This document shows positions 55,856-64,000 of a stretch of 64,000 nt of DNA, piece by piece. Both the position numbers and the translations under genes were made by a program. The notes beneath the pieces were generated by a model that was not told the DNA's origin, did no database searches, and worked only from the letters and a program-made list of their open reading frames with translations. The DNA comes from Gemmata palustris (GTDB lineage Bacteria > Planctomycetota > Planctomycetia > Gemmatales > Gemmataceae), in contig NZ_JAGKQQ010000001.1 in assembly GCF_017939745.1 (NCBI RefSeq), positions 3,782,001 to 3,846,000 on the forward strand, read 5' to 3'. Numbering within the stretch: the first letter of the stretch is position 1; each line of letters opens with the position of its first letter.

Positions 55856-56020
55856 GGCCGACAAATATTAGTGAAAAGACATTTATATTTTGAATTAAAA
55901 AAGCTCAAATAAAAGAAATTGTTAATTTTTAAATGAATACCAATAAACAACATAAAAATTCTTTGATTTAAAAGTTTCAAATTAAAGTAATTTTTGTGCG
56001 GCAGAAATTGATTTTCACGC
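55856..56020. promoter_or_regulatory. AT-rich island between divergent chemosensory operons
   Basis: About 165 bp of very high AT content with A- and T-runs, in a window otherwise very GC-rich. It lies between the start of the double-tip MCP (leftward) and the STAS gene (rightward), so it probably carries both promoters and perhaps binding sites for nucleoid proteins. A frame through it (55852-56139) is judged not to be a gene. Confidence 0.6.
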
Positions 56021-56095
56021 CGCCAAATGCGCACGTATACCTTTAGCGAGGCCGCGACCGGTGCCCCACAATGTCGAGTGTGTAGTAGCTCAACT

Positions 56096-56410
56096 ATGAA
56101 CGAAACTGCCGCCGGCCCCGACACGGAAGGTAAGGGCAACGCGCCTTACGGGATCACGCTCGGTGAGAGCCTGGAACTGGCCGAAATCTCTGAGTTTCTC
56201 GTCACCGCTCGGGCGGCGTCCGATTCCGAGAGCGGCGTTCGCGTCGATTGCAGCGCCCCGGCCTTTTTACCTACCGGTGCCGTCCAGATTCTCATCGCTC
56301 TTCAGCGGGCGTGCCGCGAGCGCGGGCACCCGTTCGTCGTCGAAGGCATCCAAGAATCTGCCGTCGCGTACCTGCGGCTAGCGGGGCTGGACGCGATCCT
56401 GCGCTCGTAG
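56096..56410 (+). CDS. STAS-domain protein
   Basis: A 104-residue anti-sigma-antagonist-like fold (LGESLELAEISEFLVTARAA, GVRVDCSAPAFLPTGAVQIL, GHPFVVEGIQESAVAYLRLA). The site where a phosphorylated Ser follows Asp in other STAS proteins reads LPTGAVQIL, with Thr rather than an Asp-Ser pair, so regulation by Ser kinase is uncertain. ATG at 56096. First gene of the rightward chemosensory operon. Confidence 0.8.
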   Translation: MNETAAGPDTEGKGNAPYGITLGESLELAEISEFLVTARAASDSESGVRVDCSAPAFLPTGAVQILIALQRACRERGHPFVVEGIQESAVAYLRLAGLDAILRS

Positions 56411-56419
56411 AGGTGTCCC

Positions 56420-57430
56420 GTGTCCCTCCAACAGAATCCCCTAATGGCTAAGGCCGACATGAATTCCGGCACCAGCCCCAGCGGTCCCACCGGGGTCGCG
56501 CTAGTGCTCGATGTGTTGTCCCTTCAGCTGGGCGATACGGCCGCGCACGTCGAGAAATCGGTCGCGCAAGTCTGCACCAGCTTCGCCAGCATCGCGCGCC
56601 GGACGAAAGCGAACGCGGCCGGCGCCGCGGCCCACGCGAGCGGGGCCGACGGGAACGCCCTGGCCACCGCCCGGGCCACGATTTCGGGCTTGCTCGGGCG
56701 CATGGACCAGGTCCAACGGGCCGCCGACACGTCGGCCGAAACGTTGCGCCGGATCGAGGCGATCGCGACCCGCGTGAACCGCATTCAAGACTCGCTCGCG
56801 GAGGTCGATTTGGTCGCCCACGCGCTGGGGATTCTCGCCCTGAACGCCAAGATCGAGGCGGCCCGTGCCGGCAATCGGGGCAACGCGTTCGGGGTCGTCG
56901 CGTCCGAAACGGGCGTGTTGGCGAACACGATCCGCGAAACGTCGCGCTCGGTTCGCGGGATGGTGAACGGTCTGTGGCAGGAAGTCCGGGACAGTACCCA
57001 GCAGATGCGCGCCGGGTTGCAAAAGGGCCAGACGGCAGCCGATCTGAGCCGCGCGGCAGACCTGAGCCGCGAAGAGGGAACGCGCGCCTTGGACGCCTTG
57101 GCCCGCGCCCACGCGGAGATGCAGGGGCAGGTGGCGGAGGCCGCGGCGAACTCCGAGCGGTTGGCCGAGGACATTGAGGAGGCGATGACCGCGCTCCAGT
57201 TCCAGGACGCGGTCAACCAGCAAATCGAACACGTGGTATCGGCCTTGAAGGAAGCCCGCGACGCCTTGGGGGCCGGGGACACCTCCCGTGCGGACGACCT
57301 TGTTGGGCAGTTGCGGGCGCGGGCCACCATGCAGTCCGAGCGATTGTTGCTGGACCAAATGACGGCCGACGGCTCCGATGACGCGGGAGCCCAAGGGGAT
57401 TCCGCCCCGGGATCATTTGAACTCTTTTGA
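56420..57430 (+). CDS. MCP-like signalling protein with CheZ-like motif
   Basis: A 336-residue, fully helical protein. The centre resembles an MCP tip (ALGILALNAKIEAARAGNRG), and the C-terminal helix contains AMTALQFQDAVNQQIEHVVS. The latter matches the CheZ catalytic pattern Q-D-F-Q-D-x-x-x-Q in part: F261-Q262-D263 with Q267 four residues later. It could therefore dephosphorylate CheY, but no biochemical evidence is available. GTG start at 56420 behind AGAGG. It ends 11 bp before the next cheY gene start. Confidence 0.75.
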   Translation: MSLQQNPLMAKADMNSGTSPSGPTGVALVLDVLSLQLGDTAAHVEKSVAQVCTSFASIARRTKANAAGAAAHASGADGNALATARATISGLLGRMDQVQRAADTSAETLRRIEAIATRVNRIQDSLAEVDLVAHALGILALNAKIEAARAGNRGNAFGVVASETGVLANTIRETSRSVRGMVNGLWQEVRDSTQQMRAGLQKGQTAADLSRAADLSREEGTRALDALARAHAEMQGQVAEAAANSERLAEDIEEAMTALQFQDAVNQQIEHVVSALKEARDALGAGDTSRADDLVGQLRARATMQSERLLLDQMTADGSDDAGAQGDSAPGSFELF

Positions 57431-57441
57431 GGAGAACACTC

Positions 57442-57807
57442 GTGGCGAAGACCGCACTGATTATCGACGACTCGCTGACGTTCCGCCAAATGGTGGTGAT
57501 GGCCCTAACCGACGCCAAGTTCACGGTGATCGAGGCGTGTAACGGGCAGGACGCGCTGGACAAGCTGAAGGGCGCCCGGGTGGACATCATCATCAGTGAC
57601 GTCAACATGCCGGTCATGGACGGGATCACGTTCGTCAAGACCGCCCGCGCGCAACCGCAACTGAAAAAGACCCCGATCCTGATGCTCACCACCGAGTCGC
57701 AGCCCGAAATGAAGCAGCAGGGGAAAGCGGCCGGGGCGACCGGGTGGATCGTCAAACCGTTCAAAGCCGCTCACCTCATTCAGGTCGTCTCCGACCTGCT
57801 CCCGTAA
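57442..57807 (+). CDS. cheY: CheY-type response regulator
   Basis: A 121-residue receiver: ALIIDDSLTFRQMVVMALTD, IIISDVNMPVMDGITF, LMLTTESQ and IVKPFKAAHL, all canonical CheY residues. GTG start at 57442 with GAGGAGAA upstream. It would exchange phosphate with the adjacent HPt protein. Confidence 0.9.
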   Translation: MAKTALIIDDSLTFRQMVVMALTDAKFTVIEACNGQDALDKLKGARVDIIISDVNMPVMDGITFVKTARAQPQLKKTPILMLTTESQPEMKQQGKAAGATGWIVKPFKAAHLIQVVSDLLP

Positions 57808-57819
57808 TGCGAGGGCGGT

Positions 57820-58659
57820 ATGCCTGTCGAAATGGACGAGTTGCTGAATACCTTTCTGGACGAGGCGGACGAGCACCTCGCCGCCCTCGAGAGCGGACTG
57901 CTGCGGGTGGGCGATGGCCCACCGGACCTGGAGCTACTGAACGCGGTGTTCCGGGCCGCCCACTCGCTTAAGGGCGGGAGCGGGGTGTTCGGGTTCGACG
58001 CGATTACCCGACTGACGCACGCGCTCGAACAACTCCTGGACCGGCTGCGCAAGGGCCAACTGCCCACGACACGCGATCGGATCGACCTGCTGCTCCGCGC
58101 GGTGGACGGGTTGAATGGGATGTTTGCCGCGGCGCGCGCGGGTCAACTCGCTGCTGAGGCCCCCGAAGAAATGGTCCGAGAGCTGAACGCGGCGGCCGGG
58201 GTCGAGCACCGGGCCGTCGTACACGCCGCCGTAATCGCAGCGCCCACCGGGCTGCGGGTGTACCGGGTCGCGGTGACGCCCGGCCCGGGGCTCCTGACGG
58301 ACGGGATGGACCCGCTCCTCCTGCTCCGCAACCTGGGAAAGCGGGGCGACGTACTGGAGGTCACCGCCGCACCCGACGCGATACCCGATCTGGCCCACAT
58401 CGATCCGACGCGATGCTACCTGTCCTGGGTCGTCACGATCCGCACCGAAGAATCCCCGGACGCCTTGAAGGACGTGTTCCGGTTCGTCGCGGACGATTGT
58501 GCCGTCGAAGTGACGGAGCACGCAACGGGCGACGATTCCTCCCACATCACGGTGGTGGGCGCATCGCTCGCGGAGTACGAGGCCACCTACGGTCAACTCA
58601 TCGACTGGGTGGTGAACCGAATGCCCGTGCTGAGGGCGCTGGCCGCAGCATCCACGTAA
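57820..58659 (+). CDS. CheA-like HPt protein lacking the kinase core
   Basis: A 279-residue protein that resembles only the start of CheA: HPt with NAVFRAAHSLKGGSGVFGFD (His48) and a following domain (RVYRVAVTPGPGLLTDGMDP, VVTIRTEESPDALKDVFRFV) that looks like a CheY/CheB-docking (P2-like) region. The dimerisation, kinase and CheW-like parts are missing. The stop lies 8 bp before an IS-end remnant, so the gene may have been truncated by insertion. Alternatively it is a genuine phosphotransfer protein for the neighbouring CheY. Confidence 0.8.
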   Translation: MPVEMDELLNTFLDEADEHLAALESGLLRVGDGPPDLELLNAVFRAAHSLKGGSGVFGFDAITRLTHALEQLLDRLRKGQLPTTRDRIDLLLRAVDGLNGMFAAARAGQLAAEAPEEMVRELNAAAGVEHRAVVHAAVIAAPTGLRVYRVAVTPGPGLLTDGMDPLLLLRNLGKRGDVLEVTAAPDAIPDLAHIDPTRCYLSWVVTIRTEESPDALKDVFRFVADDCAVEVTEHATGDDSSHITVVGASLAEYEATYGQLIDWVVNRMPVLRALAAAST

Positions 58660-59127
58660 AAACTAGGCCTGCAAGCCTGGCTGGCCTGCCAGCGCCTCCA
58701 GACTATTGAGGCAGTTGACAGGATCAAGTCGGAGACGCTCGATGATGATGTGGGCAGCTCGGTGGTCGATCCAGCCCCTGCCCCTTCGAGCATGAACGCA
58801 ATCGCTCGTGCAGCTAGCCCGGGTGAGTTACTTCTCGAGATATTGGTCGCCGCTGTGTTCCGCGAAAAGGTCACAGTTGCCTTTCAATGGAAAGTGTTCG
58901 ATCGAAAAAGGATTGCTGTCGACGAATCGTATTGTTGCGATCCTCCACCGTTTTGCGATTCCCGTGCTAATAGCGAGCGTGCGCTTAAGCGGCCCAAGAT
59001 GCGTGCTCGACCCGAAGAGAGCTCTCGCGTTCATTTGTCCGTCGTGCGCTCCAGACCCAAATCCACGAGCCGCTCGCGAGCGGACCCGACGAACTCGACG
59101 TCGAGAAACATTGCAGAGGCCGTGCGG
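58660..59127. other. Intergenic region with IS remnant
   Basis: After the HPt protein the region holds an IS end (58667-58733). Nothing else is convincing; a frame that extends the next kinase upstream is less GC-biased and lacks PAS pattern. Confidence 0.5.
58667..58733. mobile_element. Remnant of an insertion sequence end
   Basis: About 67 bp with clear similarity to the left end of the IS at 34738 (its positions 34740-34805), including the reading WQASQACR versus WPASQACR on the minus strand. No transposase gene accompanies it. It may have mediated loss of the 3' part of the adjacent CheA-like gene. Confidence 0.6.
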
Positions 59128-61743
59128 ATGAAAACTGAGCCGAGCGTCGAAGACATCCAGAACTACGCGATGAACATCGTCGATACGGTGCGCGACCCAC
59201 TGTTGATCCTCGACGCGACGTTGCGCGTGCGGTCCGCCAACCGCGCGTTCTACCAGACCTTCCAGGTCACCCCGGAAGAGACCGAAAACCACCTCATCTA
59301 CGAACTGGGCAACGGGCAGTGGGACATCCCCGACCTCCGGACGTTGCTCGAAGACATTGTGCCCAAAAGCTCCGTCTTCAACGACTTCGAGCTCGATCAC
59401 ACGTTCCCGGTGATCGGCCGCCGGGTGATGCTGCTCAACGCGCGCAAACTGCAGGCCGGGTTCCACGGCGAACTCCTCGTTCTGGCGATGGACGACGTGA
59501 CGGCGCGCAAGAAGGCGGAAGAAGCGCTGCACAAGGCCGGCGCGCTCCAGAGCGCGATCTTCAACAGCGCCAACTTCTCCAGCATTGCTACCGACGAGAG
59601 GGGGGTCATTCAGATCTTCAACGTCGGCGCGGAGCGGATGCTGGGGTACGCCGCGGCCGAGGTGCTGAACAAGAACACGCCTGCCGACATCTCCGACCCG
59701 CAGGAAGTGATCTCGCGCGCCAAAGCCCTGAGCGCCGAACTCGGGACCGTGATCACCCCGGGGTTCGAGGCGCTGGTGTTCAAGGCCTCGCGCGGGATCG
59801 AGGACATCTACGAACTGACCTACATCCGCAAAGACGGGAGCCGCTTCCCGGCCATCGTGTCGGTCACCGCCCTGCGCGACCCCGGGGAGCGGATCATCGG
59901 GTACCTGCTTATTGGCACCGACAACACCGCGCGCCAGCAGATCGAAGCCGAGCGCATGCTCCTCGACCAGCGGGTGCGCGACCAGCAGTTCTACACCCGC
60001 TCGCTGATCGAGTCGAACATCGACGCCCTGATCGCGACCGACCCGCGCGGCATCATCACCGACGTCAACAGGCAGATGGAGGCCCTCACCGGGTGTACGC
60101 GGGACGAACTGATCGGCGCCCCGTTCAAGGGCTATTTCACCGACCCGGAGCGCGCCGAGGCCGGCGTCAAACTCGTTCTCGGCGAGGGCAAACTCACCGA
60201 CTACGAACTCACCGCCCGCGCACGCGACGGCCGCGAAACCGTCGTGTCCTACAACGCGTCCACCTTCTACGACCGCGAGCGGAAGCTCCAGGGCGTGTTC
60301 GCCGCCGCCCGCGACATGACCGAGCGCAAGCGCTACGAGCAGTCGCTCCAGCAGGCCAACCACGCCAAGAGCGCCTTCCTCGCCAACATGTCGCACGAAA
60401 TCCGCACCCCGATGAACGCCATCCTCGGGTTCTCGCAGTTGATGCTCCGCGACCACGACCTGACCCCCCGGCAGTGCCAGTACCTGGGGACCATCAACCG
60501 CAGCGGCGAGCACCTGCTCGCGCTCATCAACGACATCCTGGAAATGTCCAAGATCGAAGCCGGCCGGACGACCATGAACCCGTCCACGTTCGACCTGCGC
60601 CTCCTGCTGAAGGACGTGGAGATGATGTTCCGCGGGCGCACCGACGAGAAGAACCTGACGTTCTCGGTGGAGGTGATCGGCGAGGTGCCGCAGTACTTCG
60701 TGACCGACATCAACCGGCTGCGCCAAGTGTTCATCAACGTCGTCGGCAACGCCGTCAAGTTCACCGAGCGGGGCGGCATCGTCCTGTGCGTGCGCGCGGA
60801 CCGCGAGAGCGAGCCGGAACCCGTACTTCGCGTCGAGGTCCGGGACACCGGTCCGGGCATTTCGTCCGACGAACAGGAGAAACTGTTCCGGCACTTCGAG
60901 CAGACCAAGACCGGACAAGAAGCGGGCACCGGGACCGGGCTGGGGTTGGCCATCAGCCGCGAGTTCGTTCACCTGATGGGCGGGACCATCACGCTCACCA
61001 GTCAGGTCGGCAAGGGCAGCGTGTTCGTGATCCAACTGCCGCTGAAAGAAGGGGACGCTCACGGGGTGGAGGTGAAGGACGAACCGCGGCACGTTCTGAG
61101 GCTGCAGCCCGGACAGACGTGCCGGGTGCTGATCGCCGACGACATCGAAGACAACCGCCAACTGCTGTCGCAACTCCTGGGTCTCGTCGGCTTCGAGATC
61201 CGGCTGGCGACCGACGGGGCCGAGGCGGTGCGGGAGTTCGAGGCGTGGCACCCGCAACTGATCCTGATGGACTTCCGCATGCCGGTGATGGACGGCCGGG
61301 AGGCGATCGGCCGGATCCGGGCGCTGGCCGGCGGCGGCGCGCCCAAGATCATCGCGGTGACGGCCAGCGCGATGGACGAGAACCGACACGAGCTGATGGA
61401 CATCGGCGCCGACGATTTCATCGGGAAGCCGTTCCGGGACACCGAGCTGTTCCAGATGATTCACGACCACGTCGGCGTCGAGTACGTTTACGCCGATCCG
61501 CCCGCCGCGGTCCCCGAAGAAACGACCGAACTCACGCCCGAGTCGCTGGCCGGCTGGTCGCAAGACCTGATCAACGCGATGCGCGAGGCCGTCATCACGG
61601 CCGATCTGGACGAGTTGCTGGCACGGATTCAAGAGGTTGAAGTCCGCGACCCCCGCACGGCCCGGGGGCTGCGCCGCCTCGCCGAAGGGTTCCAGTACCC
61701 GACCCTGCTCGACCTGTTCCGTACCAAAGAGGTGCTCGCTTGA
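59128..61743 (+). CDS. Hybrid sensor histidine kinase with three PAS domains
   Basis: An 871-residue kinase: PAS (about 15-130), PAS (about 140-270), PAS (about 285-410), HisKA with ANMSHEIRTPMNAILGFSQL (His423), HATPase (DTGPGISSDEQEKLF, GTGLGLAISREFVHLMGG), receiver (LIADDIEDNRQLLSQLLGLV, LILMDFRMPVMDGREA, FIGKPFRDTELF) and a short conserved helical C-terminus. ATG at 59128 with GAGG upstream. No membrane segment, so it senses a cytoplasmic signal. The next gene's TTG start overlaps its TGA stop. Confidence 0.9.
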   Translation: MKTEPSVEDIQNYAMNIVDTVRDPLLILDATLRVRSANRAFYQTFQVTPEETENHLIYELGNGQWDIPDLRTLLEDIVPKSSVFNDFELDHTFPVIGRRVMLLNARKLQAGFHGELLVLAMDDVTARKKAEEALHKAGALQSAIFNSANFSSIATDERGVIQIFNVGAERMLGYAAAEVLNKNTPADISDPQEVISRAKALSAELGTVITPGFEALVFKASRGIEDIYELTYIRKDGSRFPAIVSVTALRDPGERIIGYLLIGTDNTARQQIEAERMLLDQRVRDQQFYTRSLIESNIDALIATDPRGIITDVNRQMEALTGCTRDELIGAPFKGYFTDPERAEAGVKLVLGEGKLTDYELTARARDGRETVVSYNASTFYDRERKLQGVFAAARDMTERKRYEQSLQQANHAKSAFLANMSHEIRTPMNAILGFSQLMLRDHDLTPRQCQYLGTINRSGEHLLALINDILEMSKIEAGRTTMNPSTFDLRLLLKDVEMMFRGRTDEKNLTFSVEVIGEVPQYFVTDINRLRQVFINVVGNAVKFTERGGIVLCVRADRESEPEPVLRVEVRDTGPGISSDEQEKLFRHFEQTKTGQEAGTGTGLGLAISREFVHLMGGTITLTSQVGKGSVFVIQLPLKEGDAHGVEVKDEPRHVLRLQPGQTCRVLIADDIEDNRQLLSQLLGLVGFEIRLATDGAEAVREFEAWHPQLILMDFRMPVMDGREAIGRIRALAGGGAPKIIAVTASAMDENRHELMDIGADDFIGKPFRDTELFQMIHDHVGVEYVYADPPAAVPEETTELTPESLAGWSQDLINAMREAVITADLDELLARIQEVEVRDPRTARGLRRLAEGFQYPTLLDLFRTKEVLA

Positions 61744-63990
61744 AACCCGTGAAGCCCGACGGCGGCACCGGACGCCCGGCCAGTATTTTGGTAGTGGACG
61801 ACACGCTGGCGAACCTGCAGGTTCTGGCTGGGATGCTCAAGGACCGGGGGTACAAGGTGCGCCCGGTCCCGAGCGGCAAGCTGGCGCTGCTGGCGGCCCG
61901 GCGCGAGCCCCGGACCTGATCCTGCTGGACATCAACATGCCCGAGATGAGCGGGTACGAGGTGTGCGCACCTCAAGGCCGACGACAAGCTCAAGGGCGTC
62001 CCGGTCTTCCTGAGCGCCCTGGCCGAGTCGGTGGACAAGGTGAAGGCGTTCGCGGTCGGCGGGGTGGACTACCTGACCAAGCCGTTCCAGATGGAGGAGC
62101 TGCACGCCCGCGTCGAGACCCATCTCAAGCTCCGCCGGCTCCAACTCGAACTCGAAGCGTATCAGGATTACGACAACTTCATGCTCGACCCGGACGGGAA
62201 CGTCTCCACCTGGAACCCCGGCGCCCGAAGAGCAAAGGGTATACGGCCGCCGAAATCATCGGCCGGCACTTCGCGTGCTTCTACACCGCCGAGGACGCGG
62301 CGGCGGGCAAGCCGGAGCGGGGTTGCGGATCGCGTTGGAGGGCGGGCACTTCGAGGAAGAGGGCCTGCGGGTGAAGAAGTGCGGGTCGCCGTTCTGGGCG
62401 CGAGCCACCATTACCAACGTCCACGACTCCATGGGGCGGCACATCGGCTTCGCCTACGTCACCCGGGACATCAGCGCGCGAAAGCAGGCCGAGCAGGTGC
62501 TGCAGTTGCGCGACCGGGCCATCGAGTCGTTGATCCAGGGGTTGTGCATTACGGACCCGACCCGACCCGACAACCCGATCATCTACGTCAACGACAGCTT
62601 CCTGCGCTCACCGGTTACGCCCGCGAGGACGTGATCGGGCGGAACTGCCGGTTCCTCCAGGGGCCGAAGACGGACCCGCAAGCGACCGAGCGTGTCCGGT
62701 CCGCGGTTCGCGAAAGCCACCCCTGTCTGGTGGAGTTGCTGAACTACCGCAAGGACGGCACGACGTTCTGGAACGGGCTGTCGGTCTCGCCCATTCCCGG
62801 CGCCGACGGCCGGGTCGCGCACTTCGTCGGGGTGCTCACCGACGTCTCCCCGCTGAAGCTCCTAGAGCAGCAGTTCCACCAAGCGCAGAAGATGGACGCG
62901 GTCGGCCAACTCGCGGGCGGGGTGGCGCACGACTTCAACAACCTCTTGACGGTGATTTCCGGTTACAGCGAACTGCTCCTCGGCACGCTCCCCGAACGAT
63001 CCCAAGTGGGACGCCGTCAAAGCGATCAGTGACGCCGGTGAGCGAGCCGCGGCGCTGACACGCCAGTTGCTCTCGTTCAGTCGCCAGGCGATCCTGGAGC
63101 CAAAGGTGATGGATCTCAATGAGGTTGTAGCAGACACGGAGAAATTATTGCGGCGGGTGATCGGAGAAGATATTTGGCTCACGACTGTTCTCGACCCGAA
63201 CGTGAGTCGGATCAAAGCCGATCCCGGCCAGATCGGCCAGGTGCTTATGAATCTGGCCGTGAACGCCCGGGACGCGATGCCCCAAGGCGGGAAGCTCACC
63301 ATCGAGACGTCAAACGTCCAAGTCGACGACGACGCCCAGTGCCACAATTGTAAACCGGGCCGGTACGTGGTGTGTTCGGTCCGCGACACTGGGACCGGTA
63401 TGACGCCCGACGTCAAGCCACACGTTTTCGAGCCGTTTTACACCACTAAGGGGCCGGGGAAGGGTACCGGGCTGGGGCTGGCGACCGTTCACGGGATCGT
63501 ACAGCAGAGCGGGGCGGCATCGTTCTCGACACCGAACCGGGCCGCGGCACGACCTTCAAAATCCACCTCCCGGCCGTTGACGAGCCACTGTTCCCCCTTC
63601 CCTACGATCGACGCGCATCAGACGTCCCGGGCGGGACCGAAACGGTTCTCGTGGTTGAGGACGAGGACGCCGTGCGCGCCATTGCCGTGCTCGCGCTGGA
63701 ATCCCAGGGTTACCGCGTGCTGCAGGCGGAGAGTGGAAAAAGGGCTTACTGCTCAGCGAGAGACACCAGGGGTGCATCGAACTGCTCGTGACGGATGTGG
63801 ACATGTCGGGCATGAGCGGTCGAGAGCTGAGCGCGACACTGAGCCTTCGGTATCCCGAACTTAAGGTGCTGTATCTGAGTGGCTACACCGACGACACCGT
63901 CATCCAACACGGCGTCCTCCGTGCGGAAGTCGCCTTTCTTCAAAAGCCGTACACCCCGTTGACGCTGGCAAAAAGGTCCGCAAGGTGCTC
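61740..63990 (+). pseudogene. Second LOV hybrid histidine kinase, broken by about nine frame changes
   Basis: The reading, followed through frame changes near 61905, 61965, 62222, 62320, 62610, 62995, 63515, 63750 and 63970, is one hybrid protein: receiver ([57 protein letters not shown]), PAS ([18 protein letters not shown]), LOV with [15 protein letters not shown] and [12 protein letters not shown], His[21 protein letters not shown], HATPase ([17 protein letters not shown]) and a C-terminal receiver. Most of the breaks I checked are explained by a missing base in a GC-rich run. Either sequencing error or decay; the window ends within its last residues. Confidence 0.75.
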
Positions 63991-64000
63991 GACAAGCGAT

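Noticed and set aside
55852..56139. 95-codon frame through the AT-rich island
   Set aside because: The Phe/Asn/Lys content only reflects the base composition; no RBS and no conserved pattern.

Overview
The window (about 64 kb, GC-rich throughout, with a few AT-rich islands) looks like a Gemmata-type planctomycete. The support is family resemblance recognised by eye: an NPCBM-domain secreted protein, the planctomycete form of EboE, a 'GPGPHVRGCWVVDLLLGKE'-type protein at 16.8-17.5 kb, planctomycete tyrosine integrases and many multi-PAS hybrid histidine kinases. No database search was possible.

Layout. (1) 0.2-12 kb is chromosomal: a secreted NPCBM protein, a fragment of a MetA-type outer-membrane protein, two paralogous transmembrane chemoreceptors (2.4-7.0 kb), eboE, an Fsr-like MFS exporter, an endonuclease/exonuclease/phosphatase-family protein and a secreted gingipain-like protein. 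(2) 12.7-13.4 kb is a graveyard: a truncated IS630-type transposase abuts an integrase remnant and the 5' half of a tRNA-Arg(CCT). (3) 13.4-29.1 kb is a 15.8-kb integrated element (called B). A 48-bp identical repeat bounds it, ending in the tRNA anticodon loop. It carries a tyrosine integrase, a divergent XRE repressor, a replication module (initiator plus DnaC-like loader), small early genes, a prohead protease, a tape-measure-like coiled-coil protein and a sigma factor, but no recognisable capsid, portal or terminase. (4) 29.1-39.2 kb looks like a second, satellite-like element (called C). Its integrase ends inside the same tRNA gene on the opposite strand, followed by a DUF3854/Toprim-type primase-ATPase, two AlpA-like DNA-binding proteins and two unknown proteins; a 1.67-kb insertion sequence with perfect 19-bp ends sits in the middle. 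(5) 40.3-63.9 kb is a dense chemosensory and two-component region around a divergent AT-rich promoter island at 55.86-56.02 kb.

The leftward chemosensory operon runs: soluble MCP with two signalling tips, triple-domain CheW, CheB, CheR, HEAT-repeat protein, CheY, CheA, then a response regulator, histidine kinase, Rcp1-like regulator and a hybrid kinase with a canonical LOV blue-light domain. The rightward operon runs: STAS, an MCP-like protein carrying a CheZ-like D-x-x-x-Q motif, CheY, a CheA-like HPt protein lacking the kinase core (followed by an IS-end remnant), a hybrid kinase and a second LOV hybrid kinase. Taken together this suggests a light-responsive chemosensory system, which is an inference from gene order and the LOV motif.

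Caveat on sequence quality. The last gene (61.74-63.99 kb), the IS transposase (34.8-36.3 kb) and the gene at 36.5-38.0 kb each need several frame changes. Those I inspected closely fit a missing single base in a GC-rich run, so they may be sequencing deletions rather than decay.
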